Below, one piece after another: positions 10,670 to 23,222 of a stretch of DNA of 64,000 bases (positions are counted from its first letter, which is position 1; every line of letters starts with the position of its first letter). Source of the stretch: Neurospora tetrasperma FGSC 2508 (taxonomy: Eukaryota > Ascomycota > Sordariomycetes > Sordariales > Sordariaceae); NCBI RefSeq assembly GCF_000213175.1, contig NW_009799179.1, positions 1,735,793 through 1,799,792 on the forward strand. The letters are read 5' to 3'. The notes under the pieces were generated by a model. That model was not told where the DNA came from and did no database searches. It saw only the letters and a list, made by a program, of their open reading frames with translations. Both the position numbers and the translations under genes were made by a program.

Positions 10670-13327
10670 ATGCGTACTCCACGAGTTGCCATACTGGTCC
10701 TCTTCTTCTCTGCCTCGGTGTTCCTCTTCTGTCGTGCTATAGCGTCATCTCGCCGCGCGAGCCCAGCAGTTTCGCATCTCGCACCTGAAACGTCCGGGTT
10801 GCGATCCTTCTTCTCGTTTAGAGCTCCGTTTACGCTGTTTCCTCCCAATGCAGCCATCAGTCTCTTTGACGACAACAGCACCTTTTTCCCGGCGCGGCCT
10901 GCGATATTCGGGCCACCACTCCCGAAAGACGGGCTTAGTGGGCAACTTTGGGCGGGGAGTGGGTTCACAGATGACAATCTCCAAGATGGGCAGGGTGAAG
11001 GCGAGCTTGGCTGTAGTGATTTGGTGGGGTGGGAGGGTGCGCCGGGCCGGTTGTCTATCAAGATGCCGAAACAATCACCAACAAGAGACACGACCGGCAG
11101 TACCACGTTCGCTCACAAAAAGTTCAAGGGGAGCAACATTGTAGACGGTTCTGCAGTTGATCACGAGACCATCTCGAGAACACACTCAAGCAAGCAGGAA
11201 GTGGAAATGGTGGCCGATGATGGGACGGATGATTATCTACACCAAGGATTTCGAACAGATAAAAATGCTTTCGTCGACACTCCCGCAACCTCGAGCTCAG
11301 GCCATGCAGACATCCAGTCGATCCAAGAGACAGCCGAGATAACTGGCAAGATTGTGCTATTGAGCCGAGGTGGTTGCGGATTCCTCGAAAAGGTCAAATG
11401 GGCTCAGCGGCGTGGAGCGATTGCACTCATCGTTGGTGATAACCAGAAGGGCGGGCCACTGATTCAAATGTCCGCACGCGGTAATGTTGATAACGTTACT
11501 ATCCCATCTGTTTTTACCTCGAGAACTACTGCCCACCTCTTATCCTCTTTGATGCAACCAGGAAGTTTCCTTCAAGATATTCTCGATGAGAGCGGCTATC
11601 CGATTTCAAACGCCCAGCATTCTGGGAAGACCAGCAAAAGAAAATCGCCGAAATGGTCCGCAAAGCACGCCAGATCTACACCTGAAACCAACTCCAAACG
11701 ACAGTTGACCAAGGTAACAGGTCCTCAGGGAAGCGTGTCAGACAGTGGTACTCAATCCAGCCCTTCGCACAGAAGCTGGATTTCGCGGCTCTTTCATTGG
11801 GGCCCTGGCAGTGACAGCGCAACTGATAAAAGCCGGCCTCCAAGCAGCGGCTCTTTGGATTGGATCATAGTGGACGACTGGAGTGATGAAAAAGATAAAG
11901 TGATCAAAACCGGTCTTGACAAGACTTCCAAGAGCATTGGCGATAACTCTGCCTTGGCTTCGGACTCTGGCAGAAATCCTGAAGATGGTTTCCAGATTGG
12001 AGTTCAAGACTGGCGCGACCCTGATTTGGCTTCCTCTTCGCCCAAGAACAGCGCATCATCTGTTCGCCACGGTGGTGATGAGTCCGCTGGTGATGAGCAA
12101 GGGGCTGGTACCTCCGGTGCTTCCTCAAAGCAACCCGGCAAGACTAGCCAAAGTGATACGAACGGACCGCAAGGAGGCAGCATTACTCCTGGCAGCGGCC
12201 GATACGACCGCGAGGTCCTAGCAGGCTCGCAGTCTGGACAACGGAGCTCCGACTCATCTTCAGGTTTCTCGGGTGGGTTGATGTCCAAGATATTTGGTGA
12301 GGACGACGGCGAAGATTTTCCTCCGTATGAGATACCGTCTTTCTACACCGAGAAATCATCTTCACCAGCAGCTGCAATTAGCCGGGCGGGAAATCGAGAA
12401 GGGCTATGGATTACTATAACACCCACAAGCGGTGCCAGTCCGTTTTTCGACACCCTTCTTGTTCTGGTAATAAGCCCTCTTATTACTTTGACAGTTGTAT
12501 ACGCTCTCCTTATACTACGCGCCAAAATCCGTAGACGGAGATGGAGAGCCCCGAAATCCGTTGTGGAACGTCTTCCGGTACGGACTTACCATACTGTTCC
12601 TCGTTCGCCAAGTCAATCGTCGAGGGTGCCATCTCCCAGCGGTGCCTCAACTCCTACGACTCCGTTACTCCAAGGGCCATCTAGATCTCGACCAAGGTCT
12701 CGTACAACGACAGGAGTCCCTGAACCCGCGGACTTGTTGAGGGTAGATAGTGCCCTGCAAGCGGCGAGGGTGCCGGCTCACGAGAAGGGAACCACTCGCG
12801 CTAGCCAGTGGAAGAAGTACATGGGACGGCAGAGGGAGTGTGCCATTTGCTTGGAGGAATACGTGGATGGAGTTAGCAGGGTAATGAGTTTGCCCTGCGG
12901 TCATGAGTTCCATGCGGAATGCATGTAAGTGACATCCCCCAATGCCCCTGAACATTCAGAATTGTCAGCATGCTGACAATACAACAGAACGCCTTGGCTC
13001 ACCACTAGGCGCCGCACATGCCCTATCTGTAAAGGCGATGTTGTTAGGTCTTTGGCACGAGGGTCTTCGTCTACCCCGCGCTACGAGCCATACCGCGATG
13101 ATGATAGTGAGGAGGAGGATGGCGGTCAGGCTTCTGGGTCCGGAGACAACATGTTCAGATCCGAGTCCCCAGCGAGGAACACTGATGTTGAACAAGGAAG
13201 GGCTGCGGCTTCAGCGCCTGAGAGAGGGCGAGGCGGTTTCGATATTGGCGATGGGTGGTTCAGCGCCTTGTCGAACAGTCTCGGGACTAGGCCGACATTT
13301 CTAAGCCGAAGGACAGACCACGAGTGA
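10670..13327 (+). CDS. PA-TM-RING membrane E3 ubiquitin ligase
   Basis: Two exons, 10670-12924 and 12988-13327, give 864 residues. Order: signal peptide (VAILVLFFSASVFLFCRAIA, 1-25); protease-associated domain at ~210-300 (GKIVLLSRGGCGFLEKVKWAQRRGAIALIV is diagnostic); a long Ser/Gly-rich linker; one membrane segment at ~590-610 (LLVLVISPLITLTVVYALLIL) followed by a basic stop-transfer KIRRRRWR; and a RING-H2 finger at ~723-768 (CAICLEEY...CGHEFHAEC...PWL...CPICK). The 63-nt intron splits the RING just after its HxxC, and the join restores C-I-T-P-W-L. The acidic tail ends RRTDHE. PA-TM-RING proteins sit in the endomembrane or vacuolar system with the RING in the cytosol and ubiquitinate membrane cargo (family knowledge); the substrate is unknown. 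The intron contains a perfect palindrome (see findings). Confidence 0.9.
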
Positions 13328-14508
13328 GCTCCAGCATGCGCATTTGATAGAAGGAGATACCTCGGGAGATCGTCATAGCATACGGATTTGGTTGGGACTC
13401 GAATCGCAGCGGTTCAAGCTGCAGGAATATTCATTCTTTTGTTACGCCGCATTTTACGCAGACTGGGACCATTCGCGGACATCAGGTACAGACAAGCGTT
13501 GGAAGTAGTTCGCGAACTCGGGACGCAATGTCCTCCACGTTCGTTAATTGGTGCAACCAGGCAGATTGGTATTATGGACTTGTTCATTGTCAGTCTGATC
13601 CGGGTTACAGTTTGTGTACGCAGATAAAGTTGGAGAGCAATGGTGTTGTGAATGCCTGTTGCGGCGTCCTGTCAAAGTCTCTGGAGGTATTGAGCGGCCG
13701 TTGACCATCTCAAGCACTGAATGTAAACCGTATCATGAGTGATACAGTAATGTGCCATGTAAAGCCAGACCCAACAAATGCTGGGAATTTCCATGCCCAA
13801 ATTATTTAGTTTAGTATGGCTTGGCCTGCTGACTGCTAAACCTGCAGAAGGGCACCACGGAACAGAAGTGAACAGGGGCATGAAAGTGCGAGACAAGACC
13901 CTACGAACATCATCCAAGCGTTAAAGCTGCCTGAAATAAAAGAGGAACTGACGCTAGACGGGTATGAATTTCCTGTAGACTTTTGCACTCGTTTTCACAT
14001 GCGTGGTGGTGAGAGGAAAGGGGGGTAGGAGGGTTAGGGTAAGTACTTTCTCACACCTTAACCATCCCCGCCTGGCCGAAGCAGAATGTTTATGTACGTA
14101 CATCCCTCGCGATTTCCGACTGAACAGCAAACACAAAACAAACTGGTCTTTTCTTTGTTAATGGCATGTGAAGGTGGGATGGAATAGCATGTGCGAAATT
14201 CTGCTCATTTGATCTGTTTATGATTCGTTTGCGCGATCTACATTGAAAACCAAACCACGTCGCTCCTTCTCCGTCACCCTCGAATCGCACGTCCTTCATT
14301 CATCTATCTGCCTTGCCGGCCCTCACAATCTAACTCTAACCTTCACTTGCGATACAACAAAACACTCGATAGTTAGTTTTTCAATACCACTTTTCTTTGC
14401 GAGACTAACACCACTTTCTCGGTTTTGTCTATTCCTCCTCGATTATCTACCCATGGTGAGGCACGGCGCCCATCATCCTTCTCATCCATTGTCTCTCACA
14501 TTTCGATC
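13328..14508. other. Intergenic: RING gene 3' end and APC5 5' leader
   Basis: 1.18 kb with no supported gene. GGGTTAGGGT near 14030 is a telomere-like/telobox sequence. The APC5 leader holds at least one out-of-frame upstream ATG (14453). Confidence 0.5.
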
Positions 14509-17103
14509 ATGGCACGCTATCTCACGCCGGCCAAGATTGGCCTACTAGCTCTGATTGAGCTTTATGTCGAAGAAACGGTACCTAACGACGCGATCATTCC
14601 GGTCCTGAGCTTCCTCACCTCTCACATCCTCGACAGCGATTTGCAAAGCACGATGACAACTACGCCAAGCGCAGCAAACCGGTGGCAGAGAGCTGAGCGT
14701 AGCATCGGATTGGTCGTTTCCATCAAAGATTTCGAGGACCTCTTGCTTCCCTTTCCGGCGGCCGATCGGCTGCCCGGCCGTCGTCTGTGGGACAGGTTTT
14801 TAGAGAAGCTGTGGGGCATCGATTCTCTCGATGCATTGCAAACATTCTTCTCCCGTCAGCCACGAGTGTTGGCGCGAACTAGAGAGGAGCTGCGTCGGAT
14901 GACAGAGCTTGGAGAGGAACTGCCGTCCGGGATACTTTTGGCGCGGAACTCGCCCTTGGGAGCTTTCGTAAGGAAGGCGGTGTTGGAGTTCACGAGGCTG
15001 CAGTTTCATCACTCGGCGGAGCTATGGAAGGCGTTCGTCAAGTACCGCCAGCCTACGGTTTCTTACTGGAGGAGACGGAATCCTCAGTGCGGGAGACTCA
15101 GTTTCGACTCGGTATTGATGGAGAGCCAGCATGAATGGGGATCTTTCACGGATGGAATTGCTGTGACGGCATACGGTGGCATGCTCATGGATGAAGAAGA
15201 CGGCGCGCTACCGGTCAGCACAGACGACATCGAAAGCCTCCTTGAGTTCCAGATCGATCAGATACAGAGTATGTTATCCCTTCGTCACCAGCGTGGAGAT
15301 GACCCTTCTAATAACAAGCAGAGTATGGCGCAAGAGTGCCCGCGGAAATCAAGGCCAAGTTCCACGCCATGTTAAGAGACAGCCACGTCGTTCCCAGTCT
15401 GTCCCATTATCTCAAGTAAGCCTCCACTATCCTCCCCTTTCAAAAGAAAAAAAAAGAAAGAACGAAAAACTGGCAGCTTGCGAAAGGATGTTGACGTCTA
15501 CAGCTTCTCAGATGCTTGGAGATCCGGTGATTATCCATCAGCGTTTGACTACCTGCACAGATACTTCGACTACACCATGCAAAACCGCGACCGTCTTTTC
15601 TACCACTACGCCCTCATGAACCTGGCAATCGTACAGTCGGACTTTGGCTGCCATAAGGAGGCAATGGCAACCATGCTGGAGACCATCTCCACCGCTCGAG
15701 AGAACAAGGACAACACTTGTCTCAACTTCTGTCTCAACTGGTTCTATCATTTTGGCCGGGCACACCCAGATCTCGTCCAAGATCTCGAGGCCAACAGCAT
15801 GATCGGGAGCGGTAAGGAAGCTCTTGCCTTCCTCCGAGCGAAAGCCAAAGAAACCGGCATGCTCGTGCTCCGGAGTTCGGCCCTCCTTAGCGAAGCCAAG
15901 CTCAACATGGCCAACGGCGAAAGCATTGCCGGCGCCATGGAACACCTCGTGCGCAGTTCGCATATCATCGTCGAAAGAAACATGAAGAGCCTAATCGGCT
16001 CGCAACTATCCGTCACCACCTCGCTCTGGGACCGACTCGGCATCTCCTACCTCTCCACCATGACCAGTGAGGTCTTTTTGCGCGTCCACGCCCCAAGCGC
16101 ATGCTTCGACGACGAGCTCAAGATGGTCTGCCGGCTAGCCGGCACCCTCGCCGGCAAGGGCAAGTACGACGAAGCCTTCGCCAAGCTCGAGGACGGCATC
16201 GACAAGAACTTGCTCCGCGCCGCCAAGCCTAACCAGTACTGGCACCTCTACCGCGGGCTTGTCAAGCTGCGGCGCGACCTGCACCACAACGATCTCGACA
16301 CGGCCGAGACGCTGCTTGCGCAGCTGCTGCAGATCGGCTCCGAGGAGCTCGATCCAGATGTGGTATTCATTATCGACTCGCTGCACATCGAGGCACTGAT
16401 CCGGCGCAAGGACTTTGACGCCGCGTACGAGAAGATCGAGCGGCTGATCGCCAAGTTTCGTGATGACCACCGGGACTTGTCTCTGCGTATTCGGCTACTG
16501 CTGGTCAAGGCGCACCTCTTTGACTGCATGGGCAGACCGGAAAGGGGGTTCTCAATCACCATGCGCGCGGCGAGCCTTGCGTGGCGTGCGCGGCTGCTCA
16601 CCCTCCTGTGGCAGGCGGTTGGCGCTCTGGCCAACATACTGAACGCGATGGGCGAGTTCACTGCCGCTGTGCAGCTAGTAGAAGCAGTGCTGCCGCGCTC
16701 GATGGAGTCGGAAAATGCTTTCAACACAGGCATACTGTATAGTATCCTGGCGGATGCCAGGATGGGACAGGCTGGAAAAGCTGCAAAGGCCAGGCAGGCG
16801 ATGACGACGACGGGAGAAACAGCAGGAGCGGCGGCCGCCGCGGCGGCGAGCTTGATGAACAACAAAAAACTCGACCTCTTTACGAAGGCACACGAGGCGC
16901 TAGAGTGTGCGTTCAACCACTTCTCTGCGGCGGAAGATCTGGAGAAGCAGTGCGAGACGTTGGCGAAGAGGGCGACCCTAATGAAAGTGCTGGGGGATCA
17001 TGCTCGAGCGGAGGAGTATGCGGCGCGGTATATGGCTTTGAAGAGGCAGAGCTCGTCGGGCGAGCATTCTAGTGTATGGTCGACAGATACAGGTACGCCA
17101 TAA
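14509..17103 (+). CDS. apc5: Anaphase-promoting complex subunit 5 (Apc5)
   Basis: Three exons, 14509-15268, 15322-15415 and 15477-17103 (introns 53 and 61 nt, GTATGT and GTAAGC donors), give 826 residues. Apc5 is a TPR scaffold of the APC/C, the nuclear ubiquitin ligase that drives mitotic exit. The Apc5 signature follows the second intron: FYHYALMNLAIVQSDFG, then EAMATMLETISTARENKDNTCLNFCLNWFYHFG at about residues 325-375. The C-terminal two thirds are helical TPR-like repeats with an alanine run (GAAAAAAASL). The start was chosen as the first ATG in frame (MARYLTPAKIGLLALIELY); the frame is open further upstream but only from a TTG. It converges on the COX6A gene. Confidence 0.9.
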
Positions 17104-17657
17104 TATGGGTTGGGTGGGGCTCAGTGAAGCTCCAGTCGGACATTTTTATGGAGCAGTTCGGTTGTAATGACTTGATGAGGAATGGAAAATATGGTCGCCG
17201 GCCATAGAGGTTGATGTTTGATTTTATCGAATATGGCCCGGATGTGTGCCCCTTGCCTTGTGTCATTATACCCCTAGTAGAAATGGATGGAAGCTATCAA
17301 GGCTGACTGCACTTTGTCTCATGGAGATCCCCAGCAATAGAAGTAGAACACTATTTTCGTCCTGCACATGGGCTTCCGTCAAGAATAAGGTCATATGGAT
17401 GTCAATGCGCCCCATTACAGAGCCTGATATCAGAATGCAGTTAAATTGATATGATGATTGAGGATCAGTGGACGTGGTGGTGCCTCTAGCACTCATCATG
17501 TTCTTCCTCTCCACACTTCATTCACAGTCCCATGCCACCTGCTCTCACTACACGCTAGCTGTCCCAATTCTCTTTGCTTTCCAATGATCCAGGGATGATG
17601 CCAGTCTAGCAAGCAAGAGCACAGATGGTGCTTGTGAAGCTCGCATCAACAAGCCAC
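17104..17657. other. Convergent 3' ends of APC5 and COX6A
   Basis: 554 bp with no supported gene or repeat. Confidence 0.55.
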
Positions 17658-18589
17658 TTACGTGACCTTGTCGCGGTTGTGGTAGTTGACAGACTCGTTC
17701 CAGCTAAACAGAGTTGGTGTCGGTCAGTAGTTGTTGCCATAGACTGAGGCTCCTTCGATGGGGCTCGGCTCGCTCAAAGCCCCTTCGTTCAGAAAGGCCA
17801 TGCAGAAAAGCTCGGTTGTGCGAGCTTCGGATGGGTTAAACGTACAAGAGAGTCTTGTCACCATCGCCCCAGGGGTAGTTGCGGGTGCGGATGTTCTGGT
17901 AGGGGTACTCGGTGCGCTCCTCAAGGGGAGGGAGGTGGGACCAGTGCTCCCAATGCTCGTTGTAGAGGGTGTAGGCGTTGTATCCGGCGAGGGCAAGGGC
18001 AGGGGGGATGCCGCTGGGGAAAAAGGTAAGTTTCGTTAGCTTATTGTGTTCCATTCCCCTTTTCTGTCCCTCACTCAATCAAGCATTCCGTAGATGTTGA
18101 CTGTTGATCCCCTTCGTCTTCTCGGCGGTGCACGTCGGCTATGACGTTGGTGTCATGCGCTCGTCGTTGAAGGCGGGCTTCGATCGGAGCTCGATGGAGC
18201 TTTATTCGAGCCAGCTGGAAGCTCCAGTTCCTTCAGAGTCGGGGGGGTCCATCCGGGAAAAACCACGCAGCGGGGATCTGGGGGAGTGGGAGGAAATGCG
18301 CATACTAGAGAGAGATCTTGCGCCAGAGCTCTAGATGGTGACTCCCGGTTAGCATTTCCCGTCCATCGATAATCGGGGTCGGCAATTGACAAGGGCGGGT
18401 GGTGGATTAGGGCGCACCGGTGGTCTCAGCGGCGTGCTGCTTGACGGCCTCACGCTCGCGGACGAAGGCGTTCTTGCCGGACTCGTTGGCAGGGGTGCTG
18501 GCGAAGCGGCGCTGGACGGTCTGGCGGACCGCCGGGGCGCGAAGGTTGGCGGCGAGGCGCGCGAAGAACATCTGGCGTTGGGCGAACAT
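17658..18589 (-). CDS. cox13: Cytochrome c oxidase subunit VIa (Cox13)
   Basis: Nuclear-encoded inner-membrane subunit of complex IV. Four exons on the minus strand: 18589-18418, 18330-18306, 18013-17846, 17703-17658; introns of 87, 292 and 142 nt keep phase. The 136-residue product begins with a mitochondrial presequence (MFAQRQMFFARLAANLRAP...RRFAST). It has ELWRKISLYGIPPALALAGYNAY at the membrane segment, then HWEHWSHLPPLEER and YPYQNIRTRNYPWGDGDKTLFWN, the family hallmark, and ends YHNRDKVT. The stop codon TAA lies inside a perfect donor-like GTAAGT (17662-17657), so a further downstream exon cannot be excluded; family length argues for stopping here. It is divergent from APN2. Confidence 0.9.
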
Positions 18590-19329
18590 GGTTTCCGTAT
18601 TCGTTGTGGTCGACTACAGGTGGTTCGGAGGAGGAGTGGTAACGAGGTGGATGCGGAATCAGCAGCAAAGGTTGTAGCAAGCTGGCCCCACTCTTTTCCT
18701 CCTGCGCTTGGCGGCTTCTCGTGACTCCGGGTGCGAACTGAGTGAGGTCAGAGACCGATCAGCTCATTGCTCAGTTCGACCTCGGGTGGGTGGGTGCGTG
18801 GGTTGCGGCTGCTCATGGGGTGTGGCTGGAGTGCAAGGGTGGTCAAAATCAAGCCACATTGCCAAGTGCACGTTCCCGTTGAAAGTTTGAGTTGCGCGAG
18901 CAGTCGGAATGACGAAAGCAGCTGCCTGTCAGGTGACTTCGTGTGTGGACCGCCCCGTTCACCTGCGTAATTCAACCGCACGAGCCAATCGTTCGTTTGT
19001 GGACGCCGCGAACTACACTACTTGGCGATGGCTTGGCAGCTAGTGACATCGTTGGTCGTTTGCCGCGTTTACTCAAGGTGTGGCAAACTCCAAGAGACTG
19101 GGAATATCGATCCATGTAGCGACGTGAGGGAAAGATCAATTGTTCCCGAGACCTGAAGCTCTTGCTCATGCGAAGCCGAACATCGAAGACGTCAGCCCAT
19201 GTCCCTCTGCTTCTCGTGTGGCCATTGCAATTACAAGCGCCGCATCCGGCGACCAAAGTGACTTTGTTGTGGCCATAAACCTGGTAGATCTAGAGAGCTA
19301 CCTTAGCATCATTAAAGGAATATCTGAAA
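18590..19329. promoter_or_regulatory. Divergent promoter, COX6A / APN2
   Basis: 740 bp between two divergent starts. No clear TATA element or repeat was recognised. Confidence 0.5.
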
Positions 19330-21602
19330 ATGGGGTTACGGATCACGACGTGGAATGGTGAGATCCTCTTGCGTGTTTTTTTGCTGTATTTTGCCTGGTC
19401 TAACTCAAACCAACGTGTAGTCAATGGTATCAGGTCGGTCATAACACGACAAGCCGTCCCTATGAACCAGCTCTGACCCTGCTTCAAGAAACCCATTCAG
19501 TTACCAGCCATGGCGGGAGAACCGCACGTTTCAGGTGGGATCAAGTTCCCTATTCAAAGGCACTATCTGGCCGGATGCTCTAACACAGTGAAGGCTATGT
19601 TCGACACCTTGGAAGCCGACATTGTGGTCATACAGGAAACCAAGATTCAGCGGAAGGACTTGAGAGACGACATGGTCCTCGTCCCTGGCTGGGATGTGTA
19701 CTTCAATTTACCCACGTACAAGAAGGGCTACTCGGGAGTTGCAATCTACACTCGTTCCTCGAAATGCTGCCCGATACGCGCCGAAGAAGGCATTACTGGC
19801 GTTCTGTGTCCGCCGAACTCGTCCACAAAGTTTCGCGACTTACCTGCTGATCAGCAGATTGGTGGCTATCCCACTCCCGGCCAACTCTCCAGCGACATAG
19901 ACGAAGCTCAACTTGACTCCGAAGGAAGGTGTGTCATCTTGGAGTTCCCTGCCTTTGTTCTTATCGGTGTATACAGCCCGGCCACGCGAGACGAGACCAG
20001 GATCGAGTTCCGTCAGGCCTTCATCGACGCCATGGATGCCAGAGTTCGTAACCTTGTCTCCATGGGGAAAGAGGTGTTCCTCTGCGGCGACCTCAACATC
20101 ATCCGAAACGAGATGGATACCGCCGGTCTACCAGAACAGCTGAAAAAGGAGGCCATGACACTCGACCAGTTCATCTCGACCCCTTCGCGCCGGTTCTTGA
20201 ACCAAATTGTTTTCGGTGGCCGAGTGATTGGTGAGCCAGACGAAGGGCGAGAGAAACCTGTGCTGTGGGATCTCTGCAGAGAGTTCCATCCAAAGCGTCC
20301 AGGCATGTACACGTGCTGGGAAACGAGGAAGAACGCGAGGCCGGGAAACTTTGGTAGTCGGATTGATTATGTTCTGTGTAGCTCCGGAATCAAGGACTGG
20401 TTTGTCGACGCCAACATCCAAGAAGGCCTGCTAGGATCAGACCACTGCCCCGTCTATGCCACCATTAGCGACAGTGTCTCCAGAGATGGTGTCATCATTC
20501 CAATCACAGACATAATGAATCCGGAAGGCATGTTCAAGAATGGCCAACGCCAACGTGAATGGTCTCAGAAGGATTGTCTGCCTACCTCCGCCAAGCTCAT
20601 TCCAGAGTTTGATCGACGGCAGAGCATCAAGGACATGTTTTTCAAGAAGAAAACGCCGTCCAACACGCCCAAGTCAGCCACCCCAGCAGCCGACAGCCAA
20701 GAAATTCCCGATTCTCCCAACACATCTTCCATCACGGTGAATGCCACTACTGTACTACAGGAGACCGCCAGCTTCGCATCATCGCCTAAGCAGTGGTTAT
20801 CTCAGTCAGCTGCAACCGAGCCAGCATTGTCGCAAACATCCCCCGTTCCAAAACGACGAGCTGAGCAGCCTGCGCCGTATATCAGGCCACCGAAGAAAGC
20901 CAAGGCTGCCCTCGCCAAGCAGCCATCCTCGAAAACTGGGCCAGGCCCATCGCAAAGTACACTCATGGGCTTTTTCAAAGCGAAGACTCCAACTCCTACC
21001 GTCAACCCAGACGAACGACATGGGCCAATAAATGGAAACAACCACTCTCCCGCAACGACAGCCGAAACAGCATTGCGAAACGAACCATTTACAGCGAAAG
21101 GAAGCCAACCAAAGCAATCCTTCGAAGTCGACAATTTCGAAGAACGGGACGAACACGCTGTCGAACACAAGACCAACCCGACACCATATGGAGAAAACAG
21201 CACTGTCATGGAGGACGAAGGCAAAGGAAAAACAATCTTCGACCCCATCCAGAACAGAGAGTCATGGTCTAAGCTGCTGGGTAAGAGGGTCGTTCCGAAG
21301 TGTGAGCACGGCGAGGATTGCCAGAGCTTAGTGACCAAGAAGCCGGGGATCAACTGTGGTAGGTGGTGCTGTTGTTTTCCGCCTGTTTCTTTTGCTTGCC
21401 CTCCTTTCTCCCACCCCCCTCTCCCCTCCTCCTGAAACAGTCTGATGACCTCACGCTGACACTCCTTGATTCGCATCTTGTTACAGGCAGATCCTTCTAC
21501 ATGTGTGCTCGACCCCTCGGGCCGTCTGGCAACAAGGAGACGGGCACGGAGTTCCGATGCAAGACGTTCATATGGAGCAGTGACTGGAGTGGGCGGCAGT
21601 AG
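19330..21602 (+). CDS. apn2: AP endonuclease 2 (DNA lyase Apn2), left marker of MAT
   Basis: Five exons: 19330-19357, 19421-19433, 19489-19534, 19594-21358, 21487-21602; 655 residues. ExoIII-type apurinic endonuclease with 3' repair activity in the nucleus. Motifs: MGLRITTWNVNGIR, VVIQETKIQRKDL (catalytic Glu), LIGVYSPATRDETR, CGDLNIIRNEMDTA (the DLN motif), DYVLCSSGIKDW and LLGSDHCPVYA (SDH). The disordered C-terminal half has two PCNA-binding PIP-like boxes, QSIKDMFF and QSTLMGFF. The last intron splits a C-terminal GRF zinc finger (CGRSFYMCARP...FRCKTFIW). Introns 2 and 3 need AAG acceptors in this model, but both give the expected protein (RNPF, FQAMFD). APN2 beside MAT is conserved across Sordariomycetes. 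Confidence 0.93.
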
Positions 21603-23222
21603 GTGGTCTTGGCTTGTATTGGATAACATTGCAATGGCAAGGCGATCTTGGGTGAGATGCTTTCGTCGGCTGAGGCGGCGCAAACCTTCTTCCCGCCCGA
21701 AGTAACAGAAGGGAGGCTACTATTGACATGGCAGAGGCGCCCGTGGTCAAGAGAGGACGCATTAATGGGGGAAATTGCGGTGGAGGCGATGCAAATGATG
21801 ATAATGAGGGATACACCAAGCTTCAGTCTTTGATTCTGCTGGTGATTTATTGCGCTTGTATATTTCGTGATAACACATAATCGAATCATCCCAAAGTCAA
21901 TGTCCCTCTGCTTTTCCACAGCTACTCAGCTGTCTCACGTTTTGTAGTTGCGGGATGGGCCGGGGTCCTCTACTGGTGATACTCCGGAATGCTTGACGTC
22001 TCACTTGGTCCCCTTACCGCACGACGTGGGAAGCAGACAAAGCAGCGAAGCCAACCGCCGGAAAAACAAGACAGTTTGTAGCACAGCGGAGACAAGTAAG
22101 CAAAGCAGACGTTGTCAAGCGAATGAATGTCACAGAGGCATACGAACGAAGAAGTTGGTTTTCTTTTAAATGCTTTTTTTTTCTAAGTAATCTACCTGTG
22201 CTCCCTTGTAGACGAGCGAAATAGGCTCCGGAGACTTTGATGAACGTACCATGATGCGCCAGTCACCCCACGCTCCGATATGCTAGCAACAAAGGAAAAG
22301 AAACCATAGAATGAGACCAGAAACCGACCCCCTTGGATATCACTGACCTTGCGCCATGCAAAAGCAAACCAGACCTGTCCCTCCCTAATGCGAAGAAAAA
22401 GACTAAAGCCGACCTATTATGCCCTCCGCCATGTGACTTGTGTAGTACCCTGAGATACCTTTTACCGAACCGAACCGAGATGCAAATGAGATGTGCACCA
22501 TGCTGCTTCCTCCTGGAAAAAAAGACTGTCGACTGTTAAGTCCCCTCTGACCGACCCAGTGCATATGTCGCACCGCCCATTTTTCCCTTCTGCTAAGATC
22601 CCTTTACCGTGAACGGTGAGATGACGAAGAAGAAAACTGACGCCCAAAGTATGGATGAGTTAGTGCCGATGAGACAGCGCCGACTGTCGAGGAAGATGTG
22701 TGCTTGCTGTGACTCTGACAAAGAACAAATAAGGAAATGCGAACCATGAGAAAAAGAAACCGAGACCGTTGTTGCTTGCTGTATCCATGCCGGTGTCAAA
22801 GTCTTGTCGTCGTATGCAGGAGTCTGGAAGCCAAATCCGAGAAGGTGAGGCAAGTGACTCTGCGGTGATGTCAAGACTGAGATCCAGCTGCTGATTTGAA
22901 ATGGCTGATAGAACAGACGGACCAAGACTGAAACTGATGCTGAACTGCACTGATGGAATGTGTCAAGAGAATAAAGCTGTCCACTGCCGGCGAGCACGCC
23001 CTAGTGTGCTGTGATTTGAGGACGGTACTCCCTACTCGTAGGATTGACGAAGGATTAACAAGAGAACCATCGACTTATCTGTGATGTCTTGGTTGTTGAT
23101 CAAGTGTTGCCGGCTCTCCAAATGCGAAGTCGGCGAGTACGAGCGTTAGTCCGTGAATGTGGGACAGCGGTAGTGAATGAGACATGGTCTCGATCAATGT
23201 AGTCGCAAGCGTGAGTAAAGAA
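21603..23222. other. Left flank of the mating-type idiomorph
   Basis: 1.6 kb between the converging 3' ends of APN2 and mat A-3. The left edge of the idiomorph should fall near its right end (~22.9 kb by size comparison with the 5.3-kb N. crassa mat A idiomorph), but it cannot be fixed without a mat a sequence. An open frame at 22593-22997 (minus) has no recognisable features. Confidence 0.5.

Noticed and set aside
14425-14508. Upstream extension of Apc5
   Set aside because: Open frame but starts at TTG; the first in-frame ATG (14509) fits the family N-terminus. The same reasoning was used for SLU7 (59382) and apsA (48286).
20802-21683. Minus-strand frame of 293 codons over APN2
   Set aside because: It is antisense to the APN2 tail and crosses its last intron; no domain.
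22593-22997. Minus-strand frame of 134 codons left of mat A-3
   Set aside because: No resemblance to a known mat-associated protein; probably chance or mat A-3 3' region.
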